From Tetramitus jugosus (lineage: Eukaryota > Heterolobosea > Eutetramitea > Acrasida > Vahlkampfiidae): 64,000 bases of DNA. A program made the position numbers and the translations under genes. The notes under the pieces are model-generated. The model made no database searches. It was not told where the DNA came from and saw nothing but the letters and a program-made list of their open reading frames with translations. How positions within the stretch are numbered: the first letter of the stretch is position 1; every line of letters begins with the position of its first letter. The DNA is taken from assembly GCA_937625935.1 (NCBI GenBank), contig OW569380.1:186001-250000 (forward strand). The letters run 5' to 3'. Shown in pieces: positions 44,282 to 53,625 of the stretch.

Positions 44282-46807
44282 TTATTCTGGCTTGATTTGC
44301 CATTCTTGCTTGTAAAGAATCTTGTCTTGGCTTGGAAGACTCCATCCCCAGAAGGTAACTCTTCCTTGCTTGTCCCACTTGCAGTCAAAGAACTTCAAGA
44401 AGTGGCAAACCTTGGTTGCATAATAGCCTTCCAAAGCAGCACTCATTGGCTGAGTCTGCAACTTGACGTCAATTCCGACAGTGCATGTAGTTCCGTGAAT
44501 GTATGCCTGAGGGATGACATCAGCATTGAACCTGGCGTTCAATTCAATACCTCCTCTGACAATCAACAAATTAATTTCAGCATTACCAGCAAGCACAACT
44601 GTTGCACTTGGCACAATTTGGGCCATTGCACTCAATTGGCTGTCACATATTTGCCAACCCCATGAGGCATCGAGAATCAAAGAAGCAGAAGCCTTGAAGG
44701 TAACTGGGACAACACTGATCCAAACAGTATAGGACAGTGAGACACCAGGTGCAGCATGATACAAGTGATAAGAGTGTTCGCCGCAGTCAACCAAGGCCAA
44801 GCTCTTTTGATAGACAACCTTGCCAAACACAGAAAGGAACAACTCATTACCAATCACTTGACCGCCTCTCTTTCCATAAACGGCTCTTGCGTCGAGCGCT
44901 GGTTGAGGGATGCCCAAGATGTTAATGTTTGCTGTAGCTTCAGCCAAAGCCTTGTAGTTGAAGCTTGGGTGATTGCAGTCAAAGTTGGTGCCGACGAACA
45001 AGTTAGCATTGAAATCAGCACTAATCTTTTCGCCACCAATAGTGTAATCTACGGTGTAGTTCTTGTTGTATGGGAAATCTGGGTCAGAGGCAAATGGATA
45101 AGTTCTCATCATATTTTGAGCAACCTCAGGATAACTGCTTGGTTCATAGTTCTTGAGTGCGAAAGCAGCAGCCATTCTGACACGCAAATCACCACTAGTG
45201 AAAGCAGCAGCTGGGATAGCAGACAATGGAACAAGAGAGCTACCAGCATTGCTGATGGCACCAAGTGCAGAAACAGCAATGGTGGTGTTAGCAGTCTTGA
45301 TGGACTGAGCCAATACCTTGATCAAGTTGCTAGCTCCTTCTTGAGCGATGGCTTTGTCAACATTGTTCTGTGACAACAAAGAACCAAAGGCCAACAAAGT
45401 AGCATCACTCATCTCAGCATCATTAATATTGGCATAGAAATGTTGCAAGATTGAGGTAATCAAGAATGAGGATGGTTGCTTGACGCCAGAACCAATAGAG
45501 ACAATAGAGTGATATCTCGATTGTCTATCCTTGTTCTTCAAACCATACTTGATGAGCAGATTGTGAACATTCTCTCTGTTCATTCCAGTAGCAATAAACA
45601 ACAATTTTTCTCTGTAGATCTTATCGTTGCTTCTTGCCTCTTGGAATTCAACAAAGAATGGCTCCAACAGAGCATTGACTGGCAAGGTTTCGTCTTGATT
45701 CAAATGAATAATCAAGTTTTGAATGGTGTTGTAGTGCTTCTTGATGCAACCACTGTCCATCATAACCTGCTTCAATACGATAGATGGAGAATCAGACAGG
45801 ATTGGCAATTGAGTAGCCTTTGAAATGGCAACAGCATCCGATGCAATATCAAACAAGGTACCAGTCTGGAGGGACTCTTCGTTGCTCAAAGCAGCCTTGT
45901 TCATTGACATGACACCCTCAGCAAAGTAATCATTGTTTGTAGCACTCACAATGGATTGACTCTTCATAGCAATGGACAAAACACCACGAGACTTCATATC
46001 CATATCGAATCCAATTTGATCAGAGTTGGATGGAGAAGCAGAGGAGGAGGATTGACGAGCCATATTCACAAAAAGAACAGTCTGTTCAACAGTAGATCCA
46101 GCAATCAAACCAGAGGAATGAATGTTGGTGCTTGTAGTAGCTTGAACAGCCACATTCTTCTTTGTCAAGCTTGGATCAGCAAACTTTTCAAAATCTTGTT
46201 GATCAAATGTCTTGATCACATGAACGGAATCGTCGTTGCTTGCACTGGAAACAGATCCAACGAATTGAGACAAGTGAACACCAGATGGATCTTGTTCAAC
46301 AGCAGATTGAGATTGACCAGGTTGAGTAACTCTAGTTTGAAGACTGTTGATGGCAGAAAGCTTCACATTGAGCACATAGGACTCATCCTTCTTGTTGTAC
46401 CAAATCGTGGTGATCTCACCAGATTTTTGTTGCTCAAAATAAACATCGTAGCCCAATGGTTGCGCGCCAGAAGCCGTTGGAAGAGCAAAGAGCGGCAATT
46501 TTCTGCTTGTTCTTTCTTGTTCGACATGAACACTTGTGTCGAACATGTTGGACACAAACAAAAAGGAGTTTGGTCTGACTTCTTGACATAGAATCACGAG
46601 AGTGGATGTCATGGAAGAAACGGAACCACTTGTTTGTGCAGAGGTGGACATGACCTGACCTCTGGCATCGATATTTGCGTTCAAGCTATAGACAATTTGT
46701 TGACCCTTTGTAAAGTTGAGTTGAGTTGGTGCAGCTGCATTCATTAGCATTGCAGAGCTAGTGAACAGAGCAACCAACACCCACAGGAAAATGAGGGAAG
46801 GTTTCAT
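44282..46807 (-). CDS. Secreted large lipid-transfer (vitellogenin-N-like) protein
   Basis: 841 residues, no intron. Signal peptide at 1-25 (LIFLWVLVALFTSSAMLMNA). Residues ~30-340 form the beta-barrel part of the lipid-transfer module: FTKGQQIVYSLNANI, GEITTIWYNKKDESYVLNVKL and AINSLQTRV, the pattern of vitellogenin/MTP-type proteins. Residues ~350-600 form helical repeats (LIKYGLKNKDRQSRYHSIV, AISNAGSSLVPLSAIP, VRMAAAFALKNYEPSSYPEV). The rest is a C-terminal region with paired cysteines (CGEHSY, CDSQ, CTVG) and an FFDCKWDKQG end. These proteins carry lipid through the secretory pathway in animals; related secreted proteins in amoebae are less studied. Lipid binding is inferred. Confidence 0.7.
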   Translation of the reverse strand: MKPSLIFLWVLVALFTSSAMLMNAAAPTQLNFTKGQQIVYSLNANIDARGQVMSTSAQTSGSVSSMTSTLVILCQEVRPNSFLFVSNMFDTSVHVEQERTSRKLPLFALPTASGAQPLGYDVYFEQQKSGEITTIWYNKKDESYVLNVKLSAINSLQTRVTQPGQSQSAVEQDPSGVHLSQFVGSVSSASNDDSVHVIKTFDQQDFEKFADPSLTKKNVAVQATTSTNIHSSGLIAGSTVEQTVLFVNMARQSSSSASPSNSDQIGFDMDMKSRGVLSIAMKSQSIVSATNNDYFAEGVMSMNKAALSNEESLQTGTLFDIASDAVAISKATQLPILSDSPSIVLKQVMMDSGCIKKHYNTIQNLIIHLNQDETLPVNALLEPFFVEFQEARSNDKIYREKLLFIATGMNRENVHNLLIKYGLKNKDRQSRYHSIVSIGSGVKQPSSFLITSILQHFYANINDAEMSDATLLAFGSLLSQNNVDKAIAQEGASNLIKVLAQSIKTANTTIAVSALGAISNAGSSLVPLSAIPAAAFTSGDLRVRMAAAFALKNYEPSSYPEVAQNMMRTYPFASDPDFPYNKNYTVDYTIGGEKISADFNANLFVGTNFDCNHPSFNYKALAEATANINILGIPQPALDARAVYGKRGGQVIGNELFLSVFGKVVYQKSLALVDCGEHSYHLYHAAPGVSLSYTVWISVVPVTFKASASLILDASWGWQICDSQLSAMAQIVPSATVVLAGNAEINLLIVRGGIELNARFNADVIPQAYIHGTTCTVGIDVKLQTQPMSAALEGYYATKVCHFLKFFDCKWDKQGRVTFWGWSLPSQDKILYKQEWQIKPE

Positions 46808-47053
46808 TTTTTATAAAATAACAATTATTAATGAATTCGGTAATAGTTGATGTTGGATTTTGTTGTTGGCAGATGTTGGAGGTTGAAGCTGTGAAACACG
46901 ACTGTGTGCAGGGGCTCGGGACTTCCATTCACAGATGACATGTAGCGGGTAAAAAACACGCTCTCAAGATAAAAATAAGAATTAAATTCCACCGCTTCCG
47001 GAGAAAATTATCGGAGGAATAGAGAATCAAACAACGAAGAAAAAAAAAGGAAA

Positions 47054-48790
47054 ATGATCAACGCTCAATTGTCATCAAAGAAACGCAAGCGTGACACGGC
47101 ACCCTTCATTGACAATGAAGATGACGATGAAGACGACGACGATGAAGAGGAAGAATACACTTCCAACCATTTTTTTTCACCATCGTCATCCTCCTCCTCA
47201 TATGATCTCCAAAATAGACCCTATCTCGTTCAAGCAACCATGACTCAAAACAGTACAAATCATAACAGTCAACAAAATTCCAATAGTAACTCCACCAATA
47301 ATAATAATAATAATAAGAATAGTAGTAGTGGAGAACAAAGTAACAGCACCACTTCGAGTGACAATAATCGATCTGCGAGTAGTGCATCTGGTGCCAAATA
47401 TCACTGTAATGGATGTGGAAAAGACATTACAAACAAGGTGAGAATCAAGTGTGCACAGTGTCAAGACTTTGATTTGTGTGTCGATTGTTTTTTCGTCGGA
47501 GTCGAAACAGCGCCTCACAAGAACAATCATTCGTATCGGATCATGGACGATTTGAGTGCTCCATTGTATACGAGTCGTTGGAGTGCAGATGAAGAGTTGT
47601 TGTTGTTGGAGGGTATTGAACAGTTTGGACTGGGAAATTGGTTAGATATTTCGGAGCATGTCGGTACAAAGAATCGATTTGAATGCGAGTATCACTATTG
47701 GACAGTGTATATTGATGTTCCGACTTTTCCTGTTCCTCCACCGAGAAAAGCAATTGTAGAGGATGTGACCATCAAGTTGGATGATGTCAAGAAGAATGAT
47801 GATGGAATGTTGTTGTGCTTGGAGAAGGATAAGCCACGAGTGGAGAAGAAGAGAAAGTTGAATACGAAATTGATCAACATGGGTGCTGAATTGGAGTACA
47901 TGCCACTGAGAGGTGATTTTACAGTGGAGTTTGAGAATGAGGCAGAGGATTTGATTGCTGAGATGGAAATTACGGGGAATGACTCGGAAACTGAACGTCA
48001 ACGAAAACTACAAATGCTCTCGACATATGATTTTATATTGGATGAGAGAGAAAAGAGGAAACGATTCGCGTTGGAGAGAGGTGTGATCACTGATTGGAAA
48101 AATTTGACAAAGGATGATAAGAAGCGACCAAAACCCGAGATGGAGCTGTATGAAAAGTATCGAAGATATGCTCGATTCACGACACCAGAGGTCTTCTCTT
48201 CACTGATTGAGAGTTTGATTGAGGAGAGAAGAATTGCGAAACGTATTGAGCAGTTGCAAAACTATAGAAGAAGTGGTATCATGTCTCTCGAACAGGGAGA
48301 GGAGAAGAGGGAGAGTGGATTAGCAAAGAAGACAACAACGTCTACGATTGGATCTGTTGCTGGAGTACTTTCCTTATCAAGTAGCATGACTCGAACACAA
48401 TATCACTATGTCTCACGATCAAAGTCAGCCAGTAACAGATATAGAGCAGATTACGATGGTGCGTTCGATATTCGTCTTTATCCGGGAGCTGAGCTATTAT
48501 CTCAGAGAGAACGAGAGATATGTATCGAGATCAAGATGCCTCCAAAGGTCTATCTTGCATCCAAGGATGCACTCATACGAGAATCGTTCAGACTGAGTCA
48601 AATGGGCACTACACTCAACAAGAAACAAGCCTGTGACTTGATATGTAATTTAACAAGAGGAGATAACGAAGAAGCCAACGATTTGAGTCATGATCTTCCA
48701 GATAGAGGACAGATTAGTGTCATATACGACTTTTGCGTGCTCAGTGGATGGATCAGCAGTGCTGCTCACCATTCCTCTTCTTCCATGTAA
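47054..48790 (+). CDS. ADA2: Transcriptional adaptor ADA2
   Basis: 578 residues, one exon. The N-terminal 110 residues are low-complexity: a D/E run (residues 22-34) and N/S runs. ZZ zinc finger at ~115-160 (CNGCGKDITNKVRIKCAQC.DFDLCVDCF), then a SANT domain at ~175-220 (WSADEELLLLEGIEQFGLGNWLDIS). A middle region with 'MPLRGDFTVEFENEAE' is typical of ADA2, and the C-terminal ~80 residues form a SWIRM domain (LLSQREREICIEIKMPPKVYL). ADA2 partners with the histone acetyltransferase Gcn5 and Ada3 in SAGA/ADA complexes in the nucleus. All expected domains are present. Confidence 0.93.
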   Translation: MINAQLSSKKRKRDTAPFIDNEDDDEDDDDEEEEYTSNHFFSPSSSSSSYDLQNRPYLVQATMTQNSTNHNSQQNSNSNSTNNNNNNKNSSSGEQSNSTTSSDNNRSASSASGAKYHCNGCGKDITNKVRIKCAQCQDFDLCVDCFFVGVETAPHKNNHSYRIMDDLSAPLYTSRWSADEELLLLEGIEQFGLGNWLDISEHVGTKNRFECEYHYWTVYIDVPTFPVPPPRKAIVEDVTIKLDDVKKNDDGMLLCLEKDKPRVEKKRKLNTKLINMGAELEYMPLRGDFTVEFENEAEDLIAEMEITGNDSETERQRKLQMLSTYDFILDEREKRKRFALERGVITDWKNLTKDDKKRPKPEMELYEKYRRYARFTTPEVFSSLIESLIEERRIAKRIEQLQNYRRSGIMSLEQGEEKRESGLAKKTTTSTIGSVAGVLSLSSSMTRTQYHYVSRSKSASNRYRADYDGAFDIRLYPGAELLSQREREICIEIKMPPKVYLASKDALIRESFRLSQMGTTLNKKQACDLICNLTRGDNEEANDLSHDLPDRGQISVIYDFCVLSGWISSAAHHSSSSM

Positions 48791-48966
48791 AACAACAACC
48801 CACCATCACTTTTCGTTCCATGTGGAAGTTGAACTTTCAACAAAAATCGGGATTACAACAAAAAAAGCTTCACACACAAACTTTCCCCGCCAACAGAACA
48901 ACGAAGGCTCAAATCACACCGGTATTCAATTTTTTTTAATTTCACAACACAACACCTGATCAAAAT

Positions 48967-49850
48967 ATGACCGTTCAAATTGGAAACTTTACTTATGACA
49001 AGGACGACGTAGCTGATGCTTATGATCCAAACTTGGCACAACACTTGGAAAAATATCTTGAAACGAGCGCATATGACAAGAGTGCCAATCTACGATTGTT
49101 GAAGCTCTATCAATTCTATCCAAATTTGGTCAACTTGAATGCTGTTCAAGGATGTTTGCTAAGAGCTTTGATGTACGGTCTTCCTGATACTGACTTTACC
49201 CTGTGTCTATATTTGCTAAGTGAGAAGAATGTATGTGTTGATGATTGTGTTTTTAGTTTTTGTTGGTGTGCCATGCAGTGTTGTTGTTGATTTTTATTGT
49301 GATTGGTGACAACATACATATTCAGAAGCTCATGCTGTTTTTTTTTAATTTTTGTAATGACAGTTGCAAGAGGAAACTGTTGCCAAGTTGATTCAGATGC
49401 AAACCTGTTTGGAGGAGGGCCAATTCTCCACATTCTGGACTTTGAAGGCTCAAGCTACCGGCATTACCTTCCCAACCAACTTTGATGACTCTATTCAGAA
49501 CTGTACGTTTTTTTTCGCTCGCGAGTTGTGAAGAAGCTTTTGTCTGTTGTTTTTTTGGTCAAAGTGGTTTGCTTACGACATTTATTTTTTTTCTTGTTTG
49601 TATTTTAGTTATTGTAAAGGTGTTGAGCATGACCTACACTGTCATCTCATCTGCAGTCTTCAAACAACAATTGAACAATGGTGATGTTGCACAATTGACC
49701 AAGAAGTACGCAGAGTTGATTGATGTTGCATCTTCTCAAGGTGAATCCGTCACCTTCTTGCCTAATGCATACAACAAGATTGTTGAGAAGAAGCACGTTA
49801 AGAATGTGACCTATGAGCGCCTCTATGGTCTCATTGCCGAATTGAAGTAA
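48967..49850 (+). CDS. EIF3K: Translation initiation factor eIF3 subunit K (three exons)
   Basis: Exons 48967-49230, 49364-49502 and 49609-49850. Introns are 133 bases (GTATGT...GACAG, phase 0) and 106 bases (GTACGT...TTTTAG, phase 1). The product is 214 residues, close to human eIF3k (218). The N-terminal HAM domain has AYDKSANLRLLKLYQFYPN and TDFTLCLYLLSEKN; the middle has CLEEGQFSTFWTLK; the C-terminal winged helix ends with a short KNVTYERLYGLIAELK. It is part of the eIF3 complex that brings initiator tRNA and mRNA to the 40S subunit. Three exons make it the most intron-rich gene in the window. Confidence 0.88.
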
Positions 49851-49945
49851 AATGAAAATTTATTTTTTTACACGTCCACGCACACAATACACTCATATTT
49901 ACAATGAAACTTCCTGCAGTTTTGGCAGAGAAGTTCTGAGCCATT

Positions 49946-50335
49946 TCAAGCATTGGGTTCGTCCTGTTGTGGTGGTGCACGACGATGATCAACAACTGGA
50001 TGATTGACGACAATGTTCAGTGGACTCTGCTGCAAGAAATGAGTCAATTGAAGTATTCTCATCATATGACCATCACACATTTTCTTGCGCAACAAACATT
50101 CGTACTCTCGTCTCTCAATTTCTCTCGCAATCATGTTGCAGTGGGTCTCATTCTGTAGATCCATCTCATAGAGGTTCAGATGTGTGATTTGAGATCGTAT
50201 CTCTTGCATTTCCAGAGCATGGTTCGGACAGAACAAACCTCCATAGATTTCAGTTAGTTTACTCCTCTTACGGCAGGTTATTCGATGACAAATCGACACT
50301 CCGTGTTGGTTCTCCAGGTCATAAGCTTTTGACAT
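49946..50335 (-). CDS. Small protein with a putative zinc cluster, unknown
   Basis: 129 residues from the ATG at 50335 (MSKAYDLENQ). A possible zinc cluster lies at residues 16-38: ICHRITCRKRSKLTEIYGGLFCPNH, seen as C-x4-C, 14 residues, C-x2-H. A helical region follows (LYEMDLQNETHCNMIAREIERREYE). The C-terminus is P/H/Q-rich. Convergent with eIF3k, 95 bp between stops. No family recognised; codon use and composition are protein-like. Confidence 0.55.
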   Translation of the reverse strand: MSKAYDLENQHGVSICHRITCRKRSKLTEIYGGLFCPNHALEMQEIRSQITHLNLYEMDLQNETHCNMIAREIERREYECLLRKKMCDGHMMRILQLTHFLQQSPLNIVVNHPVVDHRRAPPQQDEPNA

Positions 50336-51176
50336 CTTCAAATTTGAGTCGTTCTTTGTCCAGGTGATGGAAAAAAAGAACTGTGAACGCAAGAGAAGTT
50401 CTCAACTTGGGAACGGAGAAATATAGAAGGAGGCCCAAGTTTATTGTATCAATTTCTCTCTTGTCTTTCTGCGACTACTCACCAATACACTTCTTTTCAC
50501 ACAATATCTCTACAGTGAAAACCGTTGTCAAAAGACCCCATCGCTACCCAATCCAAATTGCAGAGTGGGTGACGACCGACACCTTGCCGCGAACTAAATT
50601 GATTTTTGGCGGACCGAATTTCACACCGCGGACCAAAATGCAACCCTGCGTGGAACTAATAAAGCACTGCGATCGCAGCATTGCTTGCACCCGCTTGTTG
50701 TTTATTTGTGAAAACAACACAACACCTCCTCTAACAAGGTCTATATCCATTAAGGAGCTCTATTGCCAGATTGGCTATTAACAAGTGTCCTTATCTCCCA
50801 AAAACACTCCCCACACGAAGTGTTTGAGTTTAAAAGATTAGCTTTTATTTTTTTTGATAATACTTGTTGTTGTCGTACGCACAACCAACCAACCACAGAG
50901 CAAGTTGAAGTTTTCCAGTCATTCCTAAAGGAAATCTTTATTACTGACCAAAACAGTTCAGTTGAATCATTGAAGTTCATTTGTAGGTTTCCTATGTCTA
51001 TGTTACATATCTCTCATTTTCATGTTTCGTGCATGTGTGTGTTGTCAAGCTGTCTGTTTCTCCCAAACACAATTTGACATAGAAACTAACCTTTCCATTT
51101 TGGCGACGACAATTTCTCACCCTACCACACCCCCCAATACAATTTTTATTGTAATGTGGTTAGTTCTCTGCTGAAA
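50336..51176. other. Intergenic with no firm gene; one possible exon-like stretch
   Basis: 841 bp between two divergent genes, longer than most gaps here. Around 50899-50985 a plus-strand stretch (QVEVFQSFLKEIF, ITDQNSSVESLKF) follows a CCACAG acceptor and runs into a GTAGGT donor, so it could be an exon or a relic. No supporting flanking exons were found. A 12-bp palindrome (CTGCGATCGCAG) lies at 50667-50678. Confidence 0.35.
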
Positions 51177-52556
51177 ATGGCGCCAAGTTTGAAAGACACA
51201 AGCTCTACGGCAAGTAGTGGTAGCAATCACTCTAACAGTGGTGATGCCACGACTCAAAAGACCTTGAACGTGAATGAACACACTGTACAGGAAGAAGAGG
51301 AGACTCACTACCTGCCATTTGTTCTCTTTAGCATCATGATGCTAATCACAATTGTCGTTATTCTCCTGTCAGGATACATCCTAAAGGTCAGTGTGCTTCA
51401 TCGTGTTCTCACTCGAGAGTACTCACAGGGTGAATTGTTGAACGTTGGTGGAGCTACTACAACCACAACTATGCTATTACCTGTGCACAAGAAGAATCAA
51501 TTGGTCAAGAGAAAGGATAACAAGAACAACAACAAGATTGGTGATCGAAGGATCGATTTGTACGTTAGTAACTTCCCTGCTTCCGTCTCCAATATCAACG
51601 TTTACACGTTGAATGCTCTCCCAACACAATTTGTGTCATTGTCGTGGAACTACACTGTGGAGGGTTCTATGGCAAGAGAGCTACAGACAGGATCTGTGGG
51701 TAGAATGGTGTTGAACAAGAACAGGTTTGCGATCAGAAACAACACCAAGTTAAATGTAAAATACAATGTACAGCAAGAAACAGAGAACTGCTCGTCATGT
51801 CGAGTTCGGTTAACTGCCACAAAGTTTGGCGCCAATGAAGAGGATGAAGAACAAACGTTTGGTTCCTCACCATCAACTGACAGCTCTAAAGCTTTAGTGT
51901 TGGTCTCTGAGAACTTGACTCCGTCTCAGGATGGATCACTCAATTTTGAGCTCTATTGGAGTGGAGAAGATGATCAGAGCACAGAACGGTACTTTGAGTT
52001 TGCAGTAGAATACGAAAACTATGATCCAAATGCATCTAGATTGAATCAGCTAGATATGGAGTTGCACTTTGAGATTCCTTCACTGGCGATTCCTACCCAA
52101 TACTCGAAAAAGTATGAGAATGTGAACTCTCAAACAAGAATCGAATATTGCAAGTTCATGCTCATTGAATATCAATTTGCGAGTGACTCGAAGCACATCC
52201 CTTCATTGGAGGGAAAGATCAAGTACATGAAACTGGCTGCAGAGTCGAGACTAGGAATTGTAGGCGCAATCTGTTTAGTGGTTGCTTGCATCGTTGCAGA
52301 CATGCTTGTTATGATTGGATACTGCTGTTGCTGTTGCTGGAACAGGATTGGCGACAACGAAGAACAAGATGAACTCCCTCTATTCCCAGCTGCAGATTCA
52401 CCACAGCCAGATCAGAGCAAGGACAAGCCATCCGAAGCTGACTCTTTGCTGCGATCTCCAAAGAAGCACAAGAACAACAAACCAACGACAGAATACTACA
52501 CGTGTTCCATCAATCCAGATCAAGTTTTGCTCACAAAGGCCGACAAGCAAGTCTGA
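51177..52556 (+). CDS. Two-TM membrane glycoprotein, unknown
   Basis: 459 residues from the ATG at 51177 (MAPSLKDTSS). The first TM segment lies at ~50-75 (LPFVLFSIMMLITIVVILLSGYI), the second near 365-395 (GIVGAICLVVACIVADMLVMIGYCC), followed by a run of cysteines that could be palmitoylated. The ~290-residue loop between them has NYT, NNT, NCS and NLT glycosylation sites and should lie outside the cytosol, with both tails inside. The C-terminal tail is acidic then basic and P/S-rich. No family recognised. It may be a surface receptor or adhesion protein. Confidence 0.7.
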   Translation: MAPSLKDTSSTASSGSNHSNSGDATTQKTLNVNEHTVQEEEETHYLPFVLFSIMMLITIVVILLSGYILKVSVLHRVLTREYSQGELLNVGGATTTTTMLLPVHKKNQLVKRKDNKNNNKIGDRRIDLYVSNFPASVSNINVYTLNALPTQFVSLSWNYTVEGSMARELQTGSVGRMVLNKNRFAIRNNTKLNVKYNVQQETENCSSCRVRLTATKFGANEEDEEQTFGSSPSTDSSKALVLVSENLTPSQDGSLNFELYWSGEDDQSTERYFEFAVEYENYDPNASRLNQLDMELHFEIPSLAIPTQYSKKYENVNSQTRIEYCKFMLIEYQFASDSKHIPSLEGKIKYMKLAAESRLGIVGAICLVVACIVADMLVMIGYCCCCCWNRIGDNEEQDELPLFPAADSPQPDQSKDKPSEADSLLRSPKKHKNNKPTTEYYTCSINPDQVLLTKADKQV

Positions 52557-52730
52557 GCTACTGCTGTCCTTTTATTTTACCTTACATTTTTGCATAAATT
52601 ATTGTTTCATTTCAAATGTCACTCGATTGCTCGGACGCGAAAAGTTCCATCTCGCTCATTTTCACACAGAAAAAAACAACCTTTGTTCTTTCTCTCGAAA
52701 AACAAACAACAACAAACAACCAACAACAAA

Positions 52731-53540
52731 ATGAGTTCACCAAGCCTCAGCAAGATTCAACAAGAACACATGGATCAGTGGACATCCACTCGATTGAGGA
52801 GTTTGAGCAGTGGAACTCCTCCTCCCGTTTCCACCTTACAAAATTATCGGACTAAACAATTACCCGCCGAAACTACGGAAGAAGAAAATTCGCCGCCATT
52901 CATCATTGGCATTTGTGGCGGCAGCGCCAGTGGAAAAACTACGGTGTGTCGGGAAATTATCGACACGTTGTCTCACAAGCGTGTGGTAACCATCTCTCAA
53001 GACTCATTCTACAGAAATTTGACAGAGGAGGAGAATGAGAGAGCTTTTGCTTCTGATTTCAACTTTGATTCGCCAGATGCCTTTGATTATGAAGCTTTTG
53101 AGCAAGTCGTGTCAGAGCTAAAGAGTGGAAAACAGAATATTGATATTCCAGTCTATGATTTCAAGACCAATGCGCGAGTGGATGGAGAGTCGTATCAGTT
53201 GCCTTCTGCCGACGTGATTTTAATTGAGGGAATTCTCGTTTTTTATTCAAAGGCGTTGCGCGAATCCATGGACATGAAGATTTTTGTGGACACGGATCCC
53301 GATGTCAGTTTGGCCAGAAGAATCCGAAGAGATATCAAGGAACGTGGAAGAGATTTGGACGGAGTGTTGACACAGTACGAAAGGTTTGTGAAGCCATCCT
53401 ATGATGATTTTATTACTCCTACGAAGAAGTATGCCGATCTTATTATTCCAAGAGGTGGTGCGAATCGAGTGGCCATTGATCTCATTGCACAACATGTCAA
53501 GTTGAAGCTCAAGACAGAGGGAGATGCGTCATCCGAATAA
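52731..53540 (+). CDS. UCK: Uridine kinase
   Basis: 269 residues from the ATG at 52731, preceded by an A/C-rich leader. Uridine kinase phosphorylates uridine and cytidine with ATP or GTP in the pyrimidine salvage pathway. Seen: the P-loop GICGGSASGKTTVCREI (residues ~60-76), SQDSFYR, NFDSPDAFDYEAFEQVVSEL, IPVYDFKTNARVD, VILIEGILVFYSKALRE, FVDTDPDVSLARRIRRDIKERGRDLDGVLTQYERFVKP in parts, and the C-terminal IIPRGGANRVAIDLIAQH. All family landmarks are present. A Q/S/T-rich 50-residue N-terminal extension is the only addition. Probably cytosolic. Confidence 0.95.
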   Translation: MSSPSLSKIQQEHMDQWTSTRLRSLSSGTPPPVSTLQNYRTKQLPAETTEEENSPPFIIGICGGSASGKTTVCREIIDTLSHKRVVTISQDSFYRNLTEEENERAFASDFNFDSPDAFDYEAFEQVVSELKSGKQNIDIPVYDFKTNARVDGESYQLPSADVILIEGILVFYSKALRESMDMKIFVDTDPDVSLARRIRRDIKERGRDLDGVLTQYERFVKPSYDDFITPTKKYADLIIPRGGANRVAIDLIAQHVKLKLKTEGDASSE

Positions 53541-53625
53541 AACAGAATATTTTTCCCATGTGTGGGGAACAATATTGAACTGAAACTGAAACTGGATCGA
53601 TCGAGGTGTGAGAAGGTTGTGTATT

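Noticed and set aside
50667-50678. 12-bp palindrome CTGCGATCGCAG
   Set aside because: Perfect, but a single short palindrome is expected by chance in 64 kb and nothing nearby supports a function.
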